The notes beneath the pieces are model-generated. The model worked only from the letters and a program-made list of their open reading frames with translations, was not told the origin of the DNA and ran no database searches. A stretch of 6,306 nt of DNA, from assembly GCA_030145005.1 (NCBI GenBank), contig JAQYWJ010000132.1, forward strand, positions 1 to 6,306, written 5' to 3'. Each line of letters opens with the position of its first letter. Positions within the stretch are counted from its first letter, which is position 1. The stretch is from Desulfobacter sp. (GTDB taxonomy: Bacteria; Desulfobacterota; Desulfobacteria; Desulfobacterales; Desulfobacteraceae). Below, piece by piece: positions 1 through 6,298 of the stretch. A program made the position numbers and the translations under genes.

Positions 1-40
1 AGCCGGCGAATTCCGGTAAACAGACTAAAGAGCGCCGGCT
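1..40 (-). terminator. Possible partial terminator hairpin at the operon end
   Basis: Bases 33-40 and 1-8 are a perfect 8-base inverted repeat, seven of the eight pairs G-C, separated by a 24-base loop that contains the plsC stop codon. The first arm lies in the last Ala-Gly codons of the acyltransferase. On the minus strand a T-run would follow beyond base 1, outside the window, so an intrinsic terminator cannot be confirmed. Each arm contains the self-complementary GCCGGC, which makes a chance match more likely, and the loop is long. Confidence 0.3.
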
Positions 41-744
41 ACGGTTCGGTGAATCTGATCAATTTTTTTATTCAGTTCTGCCTTGCTGCAGTTTGGAATA
101 TGCACTGGGGGGTGAATGATAAGATCCACCGTACCCGGCATGAGATCCAGCGTATCAGAGGGGAGAATATGTTCTGAATTTTTAATGGTTACCGGCAAAA
201 CAGGTAGCCCTGAATTCATGGCAAAGACAAACGCTCCTTTTTTAAAGGGCAGAAGGTTACCCCTGGATCTTGTCCCTTCGGCGAAAAAAAGTACGCTGGC
301 CTTGTCTGACAACCTTTTTTTTGCCGTTTTTATGGATTCCACGGCAGCCTGCCCATCGGATCTGTTCACATATATACAGCCAAGAAAATTGCAGGCTGTG
401 CCGAAAACCGGAATATTTTTAAGCTCCATTTTCATCACCCATTTGATGGTAAGGCCTGTAAACCCTTGTAGCACAGGGATATCCACCATGCTTTTATGGT
501 TGGCCACCACCACATAAGAGGATAATGGATCGTAATTCTGCCTGCCATGGATTCTGACCCGTATGGGCGCAATGGCACAGAATATTCTGGCCCAGATCAC
601 TGCCAGGGCATCAGCCTTGTCCGGGCTGAAAACAGCCCCTGCAACGATGCAACTCAGCCCCATGACCAGGGTATTTAAAACCATGGCCGGGATTACAATA
701 ATCCATTTATAGGGCTGATAAGCTATTTTGAATAAAGCGTTCAC
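25..744 (-). CDS. plsC: 1-acyl-sn-glycerol-3-phosphate acyltransferase family protein (PlsC/LPLAT type)
   Basis: This 239-residue protein has the motifs of glycerolipid acyltransferases, which move a fatty acyl group from acyl-ACP or acyl-CoA to the free hydroxyl of a lysophospholipid at the inner membrane. Visible motifs: NHKSMVD at 82-88 (catalytic H83 and D88, the HX4D box), GCIYVNR at 122-128 (motif II, R128), FAEGTRSRG at 154-162 (motif III, E156 and R159), FKKGAF at 167-172, and LPVLPVTI at 180-187 (motif IV). A hydrophobic segment at about 14-38 is a probable membrane anchor. Length is normal for the family. The start is GTG at 744-742, overlapping the TGA stop of the upstream DUF4340 gene by four bases (GTGA). 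I see no clear Shine-Dalgarno sequence, so translation is probably coupled to the upstream gene. It is the last gene of the operon. It could be the housekeeping PlsC or a paralogue with another lyso-lipid acceptor; the sequence does not decide this. Confidence 0.93.
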   Translation of the reverse strand: MNALFKIAYQPYKWIIVIPAMVLNTLVMGLSCIVAGAVFSPDKADALAVIWARIFCAIAPIRVRIHGRQNYDPLSSYVVVANHKSMVDIPVLQGFTGLTIKWVMKMELKNIPVFGTACNFLGCIYVNRSDGQAAVESIKTAKKRLSDKASVLFFAEGTRSRGNLLPFKKGAFVFAMNSGLPVLPVTIKNSEHILPSDTLDLMPGTVDLIIHPPVHIPNCSKAELNKKIDQIHRTVAGAL

Positions 745-1757
745 TCATTACCGGATTCAGTGCTGTCCTGTTGTTTAATTCCTATAAGTTTATCCATGTA
801 CGAAACAATATCTTCGGCTTTATAGCTGGTCAAGGTGAAAGCATAGGGCGTATATGAACAAGACCCTTCCACATCTTGATCTTCATTTTTGTTGAACAGA
901 TTTAAAATAAAAGTTTTATCGTTTTTAAGTAAAATTTTACATGAGGGCTGTATTCCCTTTAACCGGGCAGCCTTGTCATCATCCATAAAGGCCTGGCATT
1001 CAAGCTCTGACAAAGACGACAGAAGATCAGATATCGCTTTTTGATCTGCCACAGACCCCTCTTTATTTTTCCAGACCGTTGCTTTGGGGACCGTCTTTTC
1101 TGCGGTTAAATCCTTTTTGGCCTCGTCTTTTTCCTGATCCGGTTTTTCAGGCGCCGGGGCTTTTACCAAGGTGACGGTTTTTCCCTGCTTTTCCAGTGTG
1201 ATCTTTTTTATGCTGTCCGGGTCAAACCCAAGCACTTTTTTATCCCTGAAATCAGCCGCCGCTTTGTCAAACTGACTTTTGAAATTGCCGTTGGCCTGGT
1301 ATACGATCTGGTCCTTGTTATCCAGATAGATAAATGTATGGTTGTAGCTGGGTGCTGTTTTACCGATGACAAAGCTGCGTACTACCTCTTTTCCGGCCAG
1401 GGCCTTGACCTTTACGGCATTGGCATCATCAAGTTCATACCTTACAAGATCCTTTGCTTCGGATACAAGGGCGGACAGATTTATCTTTTTTAACGTGCCA
1501 AGTATCAACTCTATTTCATCGAGATTTGCCGGAAATTTTTTGTCGGTAACGGTCCAGCCCTTTTCGCCTTTGCCCTTTTCTCCTTTATTAAGGATCACCA
1601 GGCGGTCTGCCTTTGAGATTTCCACCCGGTCAATGCGGGTGGTATCCACCTGGGGAATTGTTGGCAGTTCATAATGGACCTGGTCGTCCTTTTTAAGACC
1701 GACGTAGGTACTCAAGCCGATGATTAGGATGATTAAAATAATATATTCTTTTGTCAT
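741..1757 (-). CDS. DUF4340 domain-containing protein, membrane-anchored partner of the GldG-type ABC system
   Basis: This 338-residue protein has one N-terminal hydrophobic helix at about 5-21 and no cleavage motif I trust, so most of it probably projects to the outer face of the inner membrane as an anchored domain. The body fits the DUF4340 pattern: an early lobe with a lone tryptophan (W68) followed by a stretch resembling FPANLDEIELILGTL, a central DFRDKKVLGFDPDSIKKITL block at 169-188, then a second copy of the same theme (W229, then VADQKAISDLLSSLSELE at 236-253). A Lys/Glu/Pro-rich linker at about 200-224 separates the lobes. Three cysteines (C254, C273, C300) lie in the last third. 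ATG at 1757 is preceded by AAGGA at 1768-1764 with a 6-base spacer, 22 bases after the GldG-family stop. The biochemical role of DUF4340 is not established. Its placement directly after a GldG-family gene is a recurrent arrangement, so a structural or substrate-handling role in that complex is likely but inferred. Confidence 0.85.
   Translation of the reverse strand: MTKEYIILIILIIGLSTYVGLKKDDQVHYELPTIPQVDTTRIDRVEISKADRLVILNKGEKGKGEKGWTVTDKKFPANLDEIELILGTLKKINLSALVSEAKDLVRYELDDANAVKVKALAGKEVVRSFVIGKTAPSYNHTFIYLDNKDQIVYQANGNFKSQFDKAAADFRDKKVLGFDPDSIKKITLEKQGKTVTLVKAPAPEKPDQEKDEAKKDLTAEKTVPKATVWKNKEGSVADQKAISDLLSSLSELECQAFMDDDKAARLKGIQPSCKILLKNDKTFILNLFNKNEDQDVEGSCSYTPYAFTLTSYKAEDIVSYMDKLIGIKQQDSTESGNE
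1558..1587. repeat. 15-base imperfect tandem duplication inside the DUF4340 gene
   Basis: Bases 1558-1572 and 1573-1587 are adjacent copies of a 15-base unit that differ at two positions. They encode the repeated GEKGK/GEKG segment at about residues 59-67 of the DUF4340 protein, in frame. This looks like a small slippage duplication in a surface loop between two beta strands and need not affect function. Confidence 0.7.
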
Positions 1758-1779
1758 TTTCGTTCCTTATTTCATTAAA

Positions 1780-3963
1780 TCAATCGAACATATGTGCAAT
1801 TTTTTTCTTTTTAATGCTTCTAAAAAACCAGACACCCAGGCCGAACAGGAAAACCAGTACACAAAGTCCAATGGTATTGAATCCCTTGATGATGCTTTTT
1901 GCCAAAGGATTGGTGTCGGAAATGGGGTTCAGGGTCTGTTGCTTGCTTCTTAACAGTGCGGTGCCGTCATCGTCGTTGAGGTGATCTATGGCGTTGAGCA
2001 GGAAGGTCGCATTGGGACTACGGCCCTCTTGGTCCAGCATGTTGTCGTGCAGCATCTGGGCGCATCCGAGTACAAATATTTTTGCAGGTGCTGATGTCTC
2101 AATTACGCGGTTTCCGGCTTTAAGCCCTTCAATGTTTTTGGCCGGCGCCTCAGGGGGTTGCGGGCCTTCCACGTTGTCTTCGTCTTGGGTGTCGGTCTCT
2201 CCGGCTTCCTTTTCGGGGACGGGTTTGCCTTTAAAATAAGATGTAAACTGCCCTTCCAGAAGATATGCCAGATCATAGGTGGAAAGATCGTTATCTGTGG
2301 GGGGCGGGCTTAAAAACATGGGATTCAGGTTAATGTTGTCTTCCATGAGCCATGCCTGGTCAGATGAGGATAAAAGACGAACAGCGCTGACCTTTGACTC
2401 GTCCTGGCCGCCTTTGACATACTTGATTGGGGAGATCTGCATGGCCACAAGACCTTTGATATTTTTCATGAACACAGGATCGTTGTTGATGGCGTCGTCC
2501 TTGATCACCGGCGCAAAGTAGATGATCTGCTCTCCGCCCCCCTGGGACTGGGGCATTTGCTGTTTATACGCATTTTTGTCCAGCACATAGGCTTTCTGGA
2601 TTTCTAGACCATAGTGGGCTAAAAGTTTTTCAAGGCCGGTGTCGATGGGGGCGAATGAGGGCATGCCCATCATGCCGCCCTGGCCCTGTTGCTGCTCAAA
2701 TGCATCGGCGAAAACAGCAATATTGGTGCCCTTCATCAGGGCCTGGTCAATCTGGAACAGCTCATAATCGGAAAAGTGTTTGGTGGGTTTGGCAATCACC
2801 AGGCAGTTGAGTCCTTCGGGAATGCCTTCATCTTTAAGGGGGATCTGTTTGATATTGTATCTTGATCCCACAAGCTGGTCAAAAACGGCAAGGCCGTTTC
2901 CGCCCCGGCCCTGCATCATGGCCATGCGGTCCGGCCCAAGGGTAGGGCACCCATGATCGGACAGATACCCGATATCCTTGTTGATGCCGATGAGCTTTTC
3001 CATGATCGCCGTAATCTGTTCACCAAGCCCCTGGGGATCCGCCATCTGATAGGTGGTGCCGATGATGGGGATCTCCATTGCCGTGATCAGGGGCAACGTC
3101 CGGGTCTTGCCTTTATATTCCACCACAAGGCCGGCTGTGCCGGAGCCTGCCTGGATATTTTTTTCAGGTACGTCAGGCCAGCGCATGGCCATGAGATCAT
3201 ATTTTTCTGCGACTTTTTCAAGTTCATCCGGAGCTGAGATATCCTTGCGTTCAAACTGGAAAATACCTAGGTTTTTGTTGTTCAGCGTTTTCACAGCCCC
3301 TGCCACGTCATCACCAAGATGCGGGAGTCCGTCCAACCCGATTAAAGGCGCTATGGCATTAAGTCCCGAAGACATATACATGGTGATATTGATTTTATCC
3401 GTCTGGCGCAAAAGTGCCGATACCTTATTGTTCAGCTTGCGGATGGCGCCGGTCAGCTGATATTCAAGGCCGTCCGTGGCGGTGACGGCCGGGATTTTTT
3501 CTATGAGGTCCCCATGGAGGATAACCAGGCCCATGTAAGCGTTTTTAAATTTCAGCTCATCATTTTCCATCACCCTGATCTGAACCGGTGATATTCCATA
3601 ATCCCGGGCCATTTCGCGGTTCTGGTTCGCCTTGTCCCCCATGTCGGTTTCCTGGGATACATTATAAAAGGTGAAGTTGAAATACCGTCCGGCCTGGGCT
3701 GCGTATTCCGTGAGCAGATCCCTTAAGTACCGTTCCGTATTATTGTGGGGGGCGGGCAGATTTTTTGAAAAAAACACTTTAATGTTCAACGGTTCAGACA
3801 AGGTGGATACGGCCTGTTTACTGGCATCGGACAGGGAATAGATCCGGTTGGCTGTCAGATCAAACCTGAAAAACAGGCTTAATCCCGCCACATTCAACAG
3901 AACGATAACCACCGCATACAGGATAAATTTCAGATAGTATTCTTTAAGGAAAGGCTTACCCAT
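1780..3963 (-). CDS. GldG-family ABC transporter auxiliary protein (ABC_transp_aux domain, double membrane anchor)
   Basis: This 727-residue protein has a hydrophobic helix at about 12-32, a long soluble region, and a second helix at about 694-714 followed by a basic tail, so both ends are cytoplasmic and the bulk is outside the inner membrane. Directly after the first helix comes the family hallmark FDLTANRIYSLSDASKQAV at 34-52, then a strand SEPLNIKVFFSKNLP at 56-70, as in GldG and other ABC_transp_aux (PF09822) proteins. Near the C-terminus NATFLLNAIDHL at 651-662 and LLRSKQQ at 670-676 match the usual end of the domain. Two low-complexity stretches stand out: a Gln/Gly/Met run at about 423-434 and an acidic, proline-rich linker at about 580-610. 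In Flavobacterium GldG works with GldA and GldF and is required for gliding; homologues are common in non-gliders, where the substrate is unknown. ATG at 3963 has AAGGAG at 3974-3969 with a 5-base spacer; the AA of this site belongs to the TAA stop of the permease gene, nine bases upstream. Confidence 0.9.
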   Translation of the reverse strand: MGKPFLKEYYLKFILYAVVIVLLNVAGLSLFFRFDLTANRIYSLSDASKQAVSTLSEPLNIKVFFSKNLPAPHNNTERYLRDLLTEYAAQAGRYFNFTFYNVSQETDMGDKANQNREMARDYGISPVQIRVMENDELKFKNAYMGLVILHGDLIEKIPAVTATDGLEYQLTGAIRKLNNKVSALLRQTDKINITMYMSSGLNAIAPLIGLDGLPHLGDDVAGAVKTLNNKNLGIFQFERKDISAPDELEKVAEKYDLMAMRWPDVPEKNIQAGSGTAGLVVEYKGKTRTLPLITAMEIPIIGTTYQMADPQGLGEQITAIMEKLIGINKDIGYLSDHGCPTLGPDRMAMMQGRGGNGLAVFDQLVGSRYNIKQIPLKDEGIPEGLNCLVIAKPTKHFSDYELFQIDQALMKGTNIAVFADAFEQQQGQGGMMGMPSFAPIDTGLEKLLAHYGLEIQKAYVLDKNAYKQQMPQSQGGGEQIIYFAPVIKDDAINNDPVFMKNIKGLVAMQISPIKYVKGGQDESKVSAVRLLSSSDQAWLMEDNINLNPMFLSPPPTDNDLSTYDLAYLLEGQFTSYFKGKPVPEKEAGETDTQDEDNVEGPQPPEAPAKNIEGLKAGNRVIETSAPAKIFVLGCAQMLHDNMLDQEGRSPNATFLLNAIDHLNDDDGTALLRSKQQTLNPISDTNPLAKSIIKGFNTIGLCVLVFLFGLGVWFFRSIKKKKIAHMFD

Positions 3964-3968
3964 GGTGA

Positions 3969-3974
3969 CTCCTT
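3969..3974 (-). promoter_or_regulatory. Ribosome binding site of the GldG-family gene, fused to the permease stop codon
   Basis: AAGGAG lies 5 bases before the ATG at 3963. Its first two bases are the last two of the permease TAA stop (3975-3973), so a ribosome ending the permease sits on the start site of the next gene. This fits coupled synthesis of the two subunits and fixes the start codon. Confidence 0.75.
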
Positions 3975-4677
3975 AATTTTTTTCTTTCATGGCAATATCA
4001 GTTGAGAAAATGAAAATAAAGATGACGGATGCAAAGTAAATAAGATCCCTGGAATCAATAATGCCCTTGGAGATATTTGTGAAATGGGCATTGGCACCAA
4101 GGTATTCCACAACCGGCACAAGGCGTTCGGGAACAAAAAACAGCATCCGGTCAATAATGGTCAGGGTAAAACATATGGCGCATCCGATAATAAATGCGAT
4201 GATCTGGTTGCGGGTCAGCGCCGAGGCAAACAACCCGATGCTGCAGTATGCGCCGCCAAGAAGAACCGCCCCAATATATCCGCCGGCCACAGGCCCGAGA
4301 TCCAAATTCCCGATAAAGGAGATGAACAGCGGGTAGGAGAGGGTGGGCAACAGCATGGCTGCGGCAAAGACGCTTGCCGCAAAAAATTTACCCAGGGCAA
4401 TATGGGTAAAGGAGACCGGCATGGTTAAAAGGCTCTCATAGGAGCCCACGTTTTTTTCTTCGGCAAACATGCGCATGGTCACGGCCGGAATAAAAAAGGA
4501 GAAGGTCATGGGCAGAAGGGCGAAAAAATCCCTTAGGTCTGCACGCCCATAAATGAAAAAGGTGGAAAAGAAAAACCAACCCGTCACAATGAGAAAAAGG
4601 GAAATAACAATATATGCAATGGGTGAAATAAAATAGTCCTTAAATTCCTTTAAGGCGATGGTTTTGATCGGTGTCAT
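3973..4677 (-). CDS. ABC transporter permease, GldF-like (ABC-2 type)
   Basis: This 234-residue integral membrane protein has about six hydrophobic segments (roughly 19-42, 52-68, 95-121, 128-152, 158-176, 211-227) and ends in a short charged tail, the normal size and topology for ABC-2 permeases of the GldF/NosY style. It begins with the typical cytoplasmic lead TIALKEFKDYFISPIAY at 6-22. Between helices 2 and 3 it carries MRMFAEEKNVGSYESLLTMP at 68-87, the conserved cytoplasmic coupling segment of this group (usual form: R-x-FAEEK-x-x-GT-x-E-x-L-x-T-x-P). A glycine-rich helix 4 and the NQIIAF segment near 157 are also typical. It should form the transmembrane pore, probably as a dimer, driven by the ATPase encoded just upstream. 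Only three bases separate it from the ATPase stop. Its substrate cannot be read from the sequence. Confidence 0.92.
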   Translation of the reverse strand: MTPIKTIALKEFKDYFISPIAYIVISLFLIVTGWFFFSTFFIYGRADLRDFFALLPMTFSFFIPAVTMRMFAEEKNVGSYESLLTMPVSFTHIALGKFFAASVFAAAMLLPTLSYPLFISFIGNLDLGPVAGGYIGAVLLGGAYCSIGLFASALTRNQIIAFIIGCAICFTLTIIDRMLFFVPERLVPVVEYLGANAHFTNISKGIIDSRDLIYFASVIFIFIFSTDIAMKEKN

Positions 4678-4680
4678 GCG

Positions 4681-5625
4681 TTAAGCGCCCTCCCGTGTCA
4701 GTTCGTGGAAGATTTCTTCAAGGGCTAAAGACTGTCTTGCAAGCTCGGTGATAATCCAGTCGGTTTTTTTAATGGACAGGTAAAGGTCCCGGCGGATGTC
4801 TTTATCATCTTTGCAGCACAGTTCAAAGCTTATGCCTTCACTTGCCGGGGTGTCTGTGACAGTGATGTCAAGGCTTGCATCAAAGGCTTTAAGATGATCA
4901 AGGGTTGCCGTTATCTCCGCATTCTGCAACGTCAGCCGGACCACGCTGCGGTGCCGGGCATTTTGTTTTAAGTGCTCGGTGCTGTCGTCAGCCACTTTTT
5001 TGCCCTTGTTGATGATGGCGATCCTGTCGCAGGTGGCTTCGGCCTCGGAAAGGATATGAGTGGAAAAGATAATGGTCTTTTCCCTGCCAATGCCTTTGAT
5101 AATATCACGGATCTCTGCGATCTGGTTGGGGTCAAGGCCCGAGGTGGGTTCGTCAAGGATCAGGATATCCGGGTCGGACATCATGGCATGGGCCAACCCC
5201 ACCCGCTGGCGAAGGCCCTTGGACAGATTGCCGATGGGCTTGGCCATGATACCGGACAGCCCGCACAGCCTGCTTAATTCTCTGAACCGGGACAACCTGC
5301 GCTTAGGATCATTCATCCCTTTAAGCCGTGCCACATAATCCAGGTAATCATATACCAGCATATTGTGATACAACGGCGCGGATTCGGGCAGATATCCGAT
5401 CATGGATTTTATTTTCAGGGTGTCTTCCGGCATTTTAAGGTCATTGATCCTGATGGTGCCGGATGTGGGGGTATAAAATCCTGTGAGCATCCTTAATGTG
5501 GTTGTCTTGCCTGCCCCGTTGGGGCCGAGAAGGCCAAGTATCCGTCCGGGTTCAATGGTCAGGCTGATGTCGTCAACCGCACAGAAATCACCGTAATACT
5601 TGGTCAGGTTTTGAACATCAATCAA
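4681..5625 (-). CDS. ABC transporter ATP-binding protein, GldA-like
   Basis: This 314-residue protein is a complete nucleotide-binding domain that powers the membrane complex from the cytoplasmic side. Motifs in order: Walker A GPNGAGKTT at 34-42, Q-loop region IGYLPES at 76-82 (Glu/Pro where many ABC ATPases have Gln, common in this ABC-2 subgroup), signature LSKGLRQRVGLA at 134-145, Walker B ILILDEPT at 154-161, D-loop SGLDPNQ at 162-168, and switch histidine H190 in FSTH. Residues about 220-314 form the extra C-terminal domain of GldA-like exporters, ending SLALEEIFHELT at 299-310. The start is TTG at 5625: the resulting MIDVQNLTKYYG is the family N-terminus, an in-frame stop lies about nine codons upstream, and no in-frame ATG/GTG exists between. 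AAAGGA at 5641-5636 is ten bases upstream. The final codons Arg-Glu-Gly form the GGGAGGG ribosome site for the permease gene. It is the first gene of the five-gene run. Confidence 0.95.
   Translation of the reverse strand: MIDVQNLTKYYGDFCAVDDISLTIEPGRILGLLGPNGAGKTTTLRMLTGFYTPTSGTIRINDLKMPEDTLKIKSMIGYLPESAPLYHNMLVYDYLDYVARLKGMNDPKRRLSRFRELSRLCGLSGIMAKPIGNLSKGLRQRVGLAHAMMSDPDILILDEPTSGLDPNQIAEIRDIIKGIGREKTIIFSTHILSEAEATCDRIAIINKGKKVADDSTEHLKQNARHRSVVRLTLQNAEITATLDHLKAFDASLDITVTDTPASEGISFELCCKDDKDIRRDLYLSIKKTDWIITELARQSLALEEIFHELTREGA
4688..4694 (-). promoter_or_regulatory. Ribosome binding site of the permease gene, embedded in the ATPase C-terminal codons
   Basis: GGGAGGG lies in the codons for Arg-Glu-Gly at the end of the ATPase, ten bases before the permease ATG at 4677. 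Embedding in the upstream coding sequence plus the 3-base gap suggests coupled translation of the ATPase and permease. Confidence 0.6.
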
Positions 5626-5717
5626 TGTCTTCTGTTCCTTTCTTCTTATTCATTCTTCCTCATGAGAGTAAAAACGATGAAAAATTACTGCTTCATAGAG
5701 TGTGTCCGAACAAACTG
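5626..5717 (-). promoter_or_regulatory. 92-base leader/spacer before the ABC operon
   Basis: This is the only gap in the window large enough for regulatory sites. It contains AAAGGA (5641-5636), the ribosome site for the TTG-started ATPase, and an AT-rich middle. There is no stem followed by a T-run, so read-through from the RHH-like gene is possible. A weak sigma-70-like pair, TTGTTC at 5713-5708 and AGTAAT at 5689-5684 with an 18-base spacer, matches consensus poorly; I do not call it a promoter. A 10-base imperfect dyad (5703-5712) and an 11-codon ORF (5653-5618) are also present; both are described under findings. Confidence 0.3.
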
Positions 5718-6293
5718 CTAAAAATCTTCAAGTACTTTGCTTTTTTCAAGGAACGCATCCACGTCCTCTGCTGTTCGCCTCATATGGTCTATCAGTTTTT
5801 CAAGATGCCGGCAAAAAGGGTCGTCTTCGCCCAACGTCATGACCGATTCCCGGTAAAGCGAAAGAACGTCGTTGAAACGGCTCTCCAAATTTCCGGCCAG
5901 TTTTTTTCGTTCTTTGTGCCTGATTTTTTCAGACTGGATAACGGATTCCAGTTTTTTGATGGAATACTCAACAAGTGCATCCCGGGGCATATTATAGGTT
6001 TTGGAGATGGCCGTCAATGCCTCAATGGTTCTACGGCTGAGCACAAAGGTTTTCTGTTTTCTGTCCAGCTGTTTGAACCGGCGTATTCGGATGGTCCGGG
6101 CCAATTGATCCAGGGCCGCATGGTCTTCAATGATGTGATCAAACAGGGATTTTTGTTTGATGCCCATGTGGACGGCCACAAGGCCTATGGCATCAATGGC
6201 TTTCTGGGAAAGTTTAAATGTTGCCCTGACCGATTGTTTGCCCCTTAAATCAAACATGGATAGTTCGGTAAAGGGGGCATTGGATTTCGCCAT
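5718..6293 (-). CDS. Hypothetical protein with two tandem ribbon-helix-helix-like modules and a charged helical tail
   Basis: I do not recognise a named family for this 191-residue cytoplasmic protein; it has no membrane helix or signal. Residues 21-57 read as a CopG/Arc-like ribbon-helix-helix unit: strand SVRATFKL, helix from S29 to M43, a GI turn at 44-45, second helix about 46-57. Residues 78-115 repeat the plan: strand KQKTFVL, helix S86-Y100, turn NM, helix P103-L115. The two copies align without gaps at an offset of 57 residues, sharing T25/T82, F26/F83, L28/L85, S29/S86, I33/I90, A35/A92, L50/L107 and I55/I112. A basic linker (RIRRFK at 69-74) joins them. Residues about 118-188 are highly charged and probably helical or coiled. 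ATG at 6293 follows AAAGGAG (6305-6299) with a 5-base spacer. The fold suggests a DNA-binding regulator, possibly of the operon downstream, but no target is visible. The coding call is firm; the fold is moderately sure and the role is inference. Confidence 0.8.
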   Translation of the reverse strand: MAKSNAPFTELSMFDLRGKQSVRATFKLSQKAIDAIGLVAVHMGIKQKSLFDHIIEDHAALDQLARTIRIRRFKQLDRKQKTFVLSRRTIEALTAISKTYNMPRDALVEYSIKKLESVIQSEKIRHKERKKLAGNLESRFNDVLSLYRESVMTLGEDDPFCRHLEKLIDHMRRTAEDVDAFLEKSKVLEDF

Positions 6294-6298
6294 GTATT

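Noticed and set aside
116..517. Plus-strand open frame of 133 codons opposite the acyltransferase, with similar ones opposite the GldG-family and permease genes (for example 3053-3460 and 4084-4428).
   Set aside because: Each lies entirely opposite a gene with clear family motifs; their translations show no domain pattern and no convincing ribosome sites.
741..1757. Cysteines C254, C273 and C300 in the exported part of the DUF4340 protein as a metal or disulfide site.
   Set aside because: Spacing is irregular, there is no CXXC or heme-binding motif, and the count is odd; nothing beyond their presence supports a special role.
5380..5400. Missing Gln in the Q-loop of the ABC ATPase (IGYLPES in place of a Gln-containing loop).
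   Set aside because: Glu/Pro at this place is usual in the ABC-2 exporter ATPases of this subgroup, and all other catalytic motifs are intact, so it does not indicate a dead ATPase.
25..5625. A gliding-motility locus, because the ATPase, permease and GldG-family protein resemble GldA, GldF and GldG.
   Set aside because: No other gliding or type IX secretion genes are present, and these three families are widespread in non-gliding bacteria. The similarity supports the type of complex, not the motility function.
5684..5713. Sigma-70-like pair TTGTTC and AGTAAT before the ABC operon.
   Set aside because: Only 3 of 6 and 4 of 6 consensus matches, with the key second A of the -10 element missing; too weak to call as a promoter.
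5625..6248. A 207-codon open frame on the plus strand, opposite the RHH-like gene and beginning opposite the ABC ATPase start codon.
   Set aside because: It is antisense to a gene with a strong ribosome site and a readable fold, has no Shine-Dalgarno sequence before its ATG, and its Phe- and Cys-rich protein shows no family motif. It is best explained as a mirror of minus-strand codon use.
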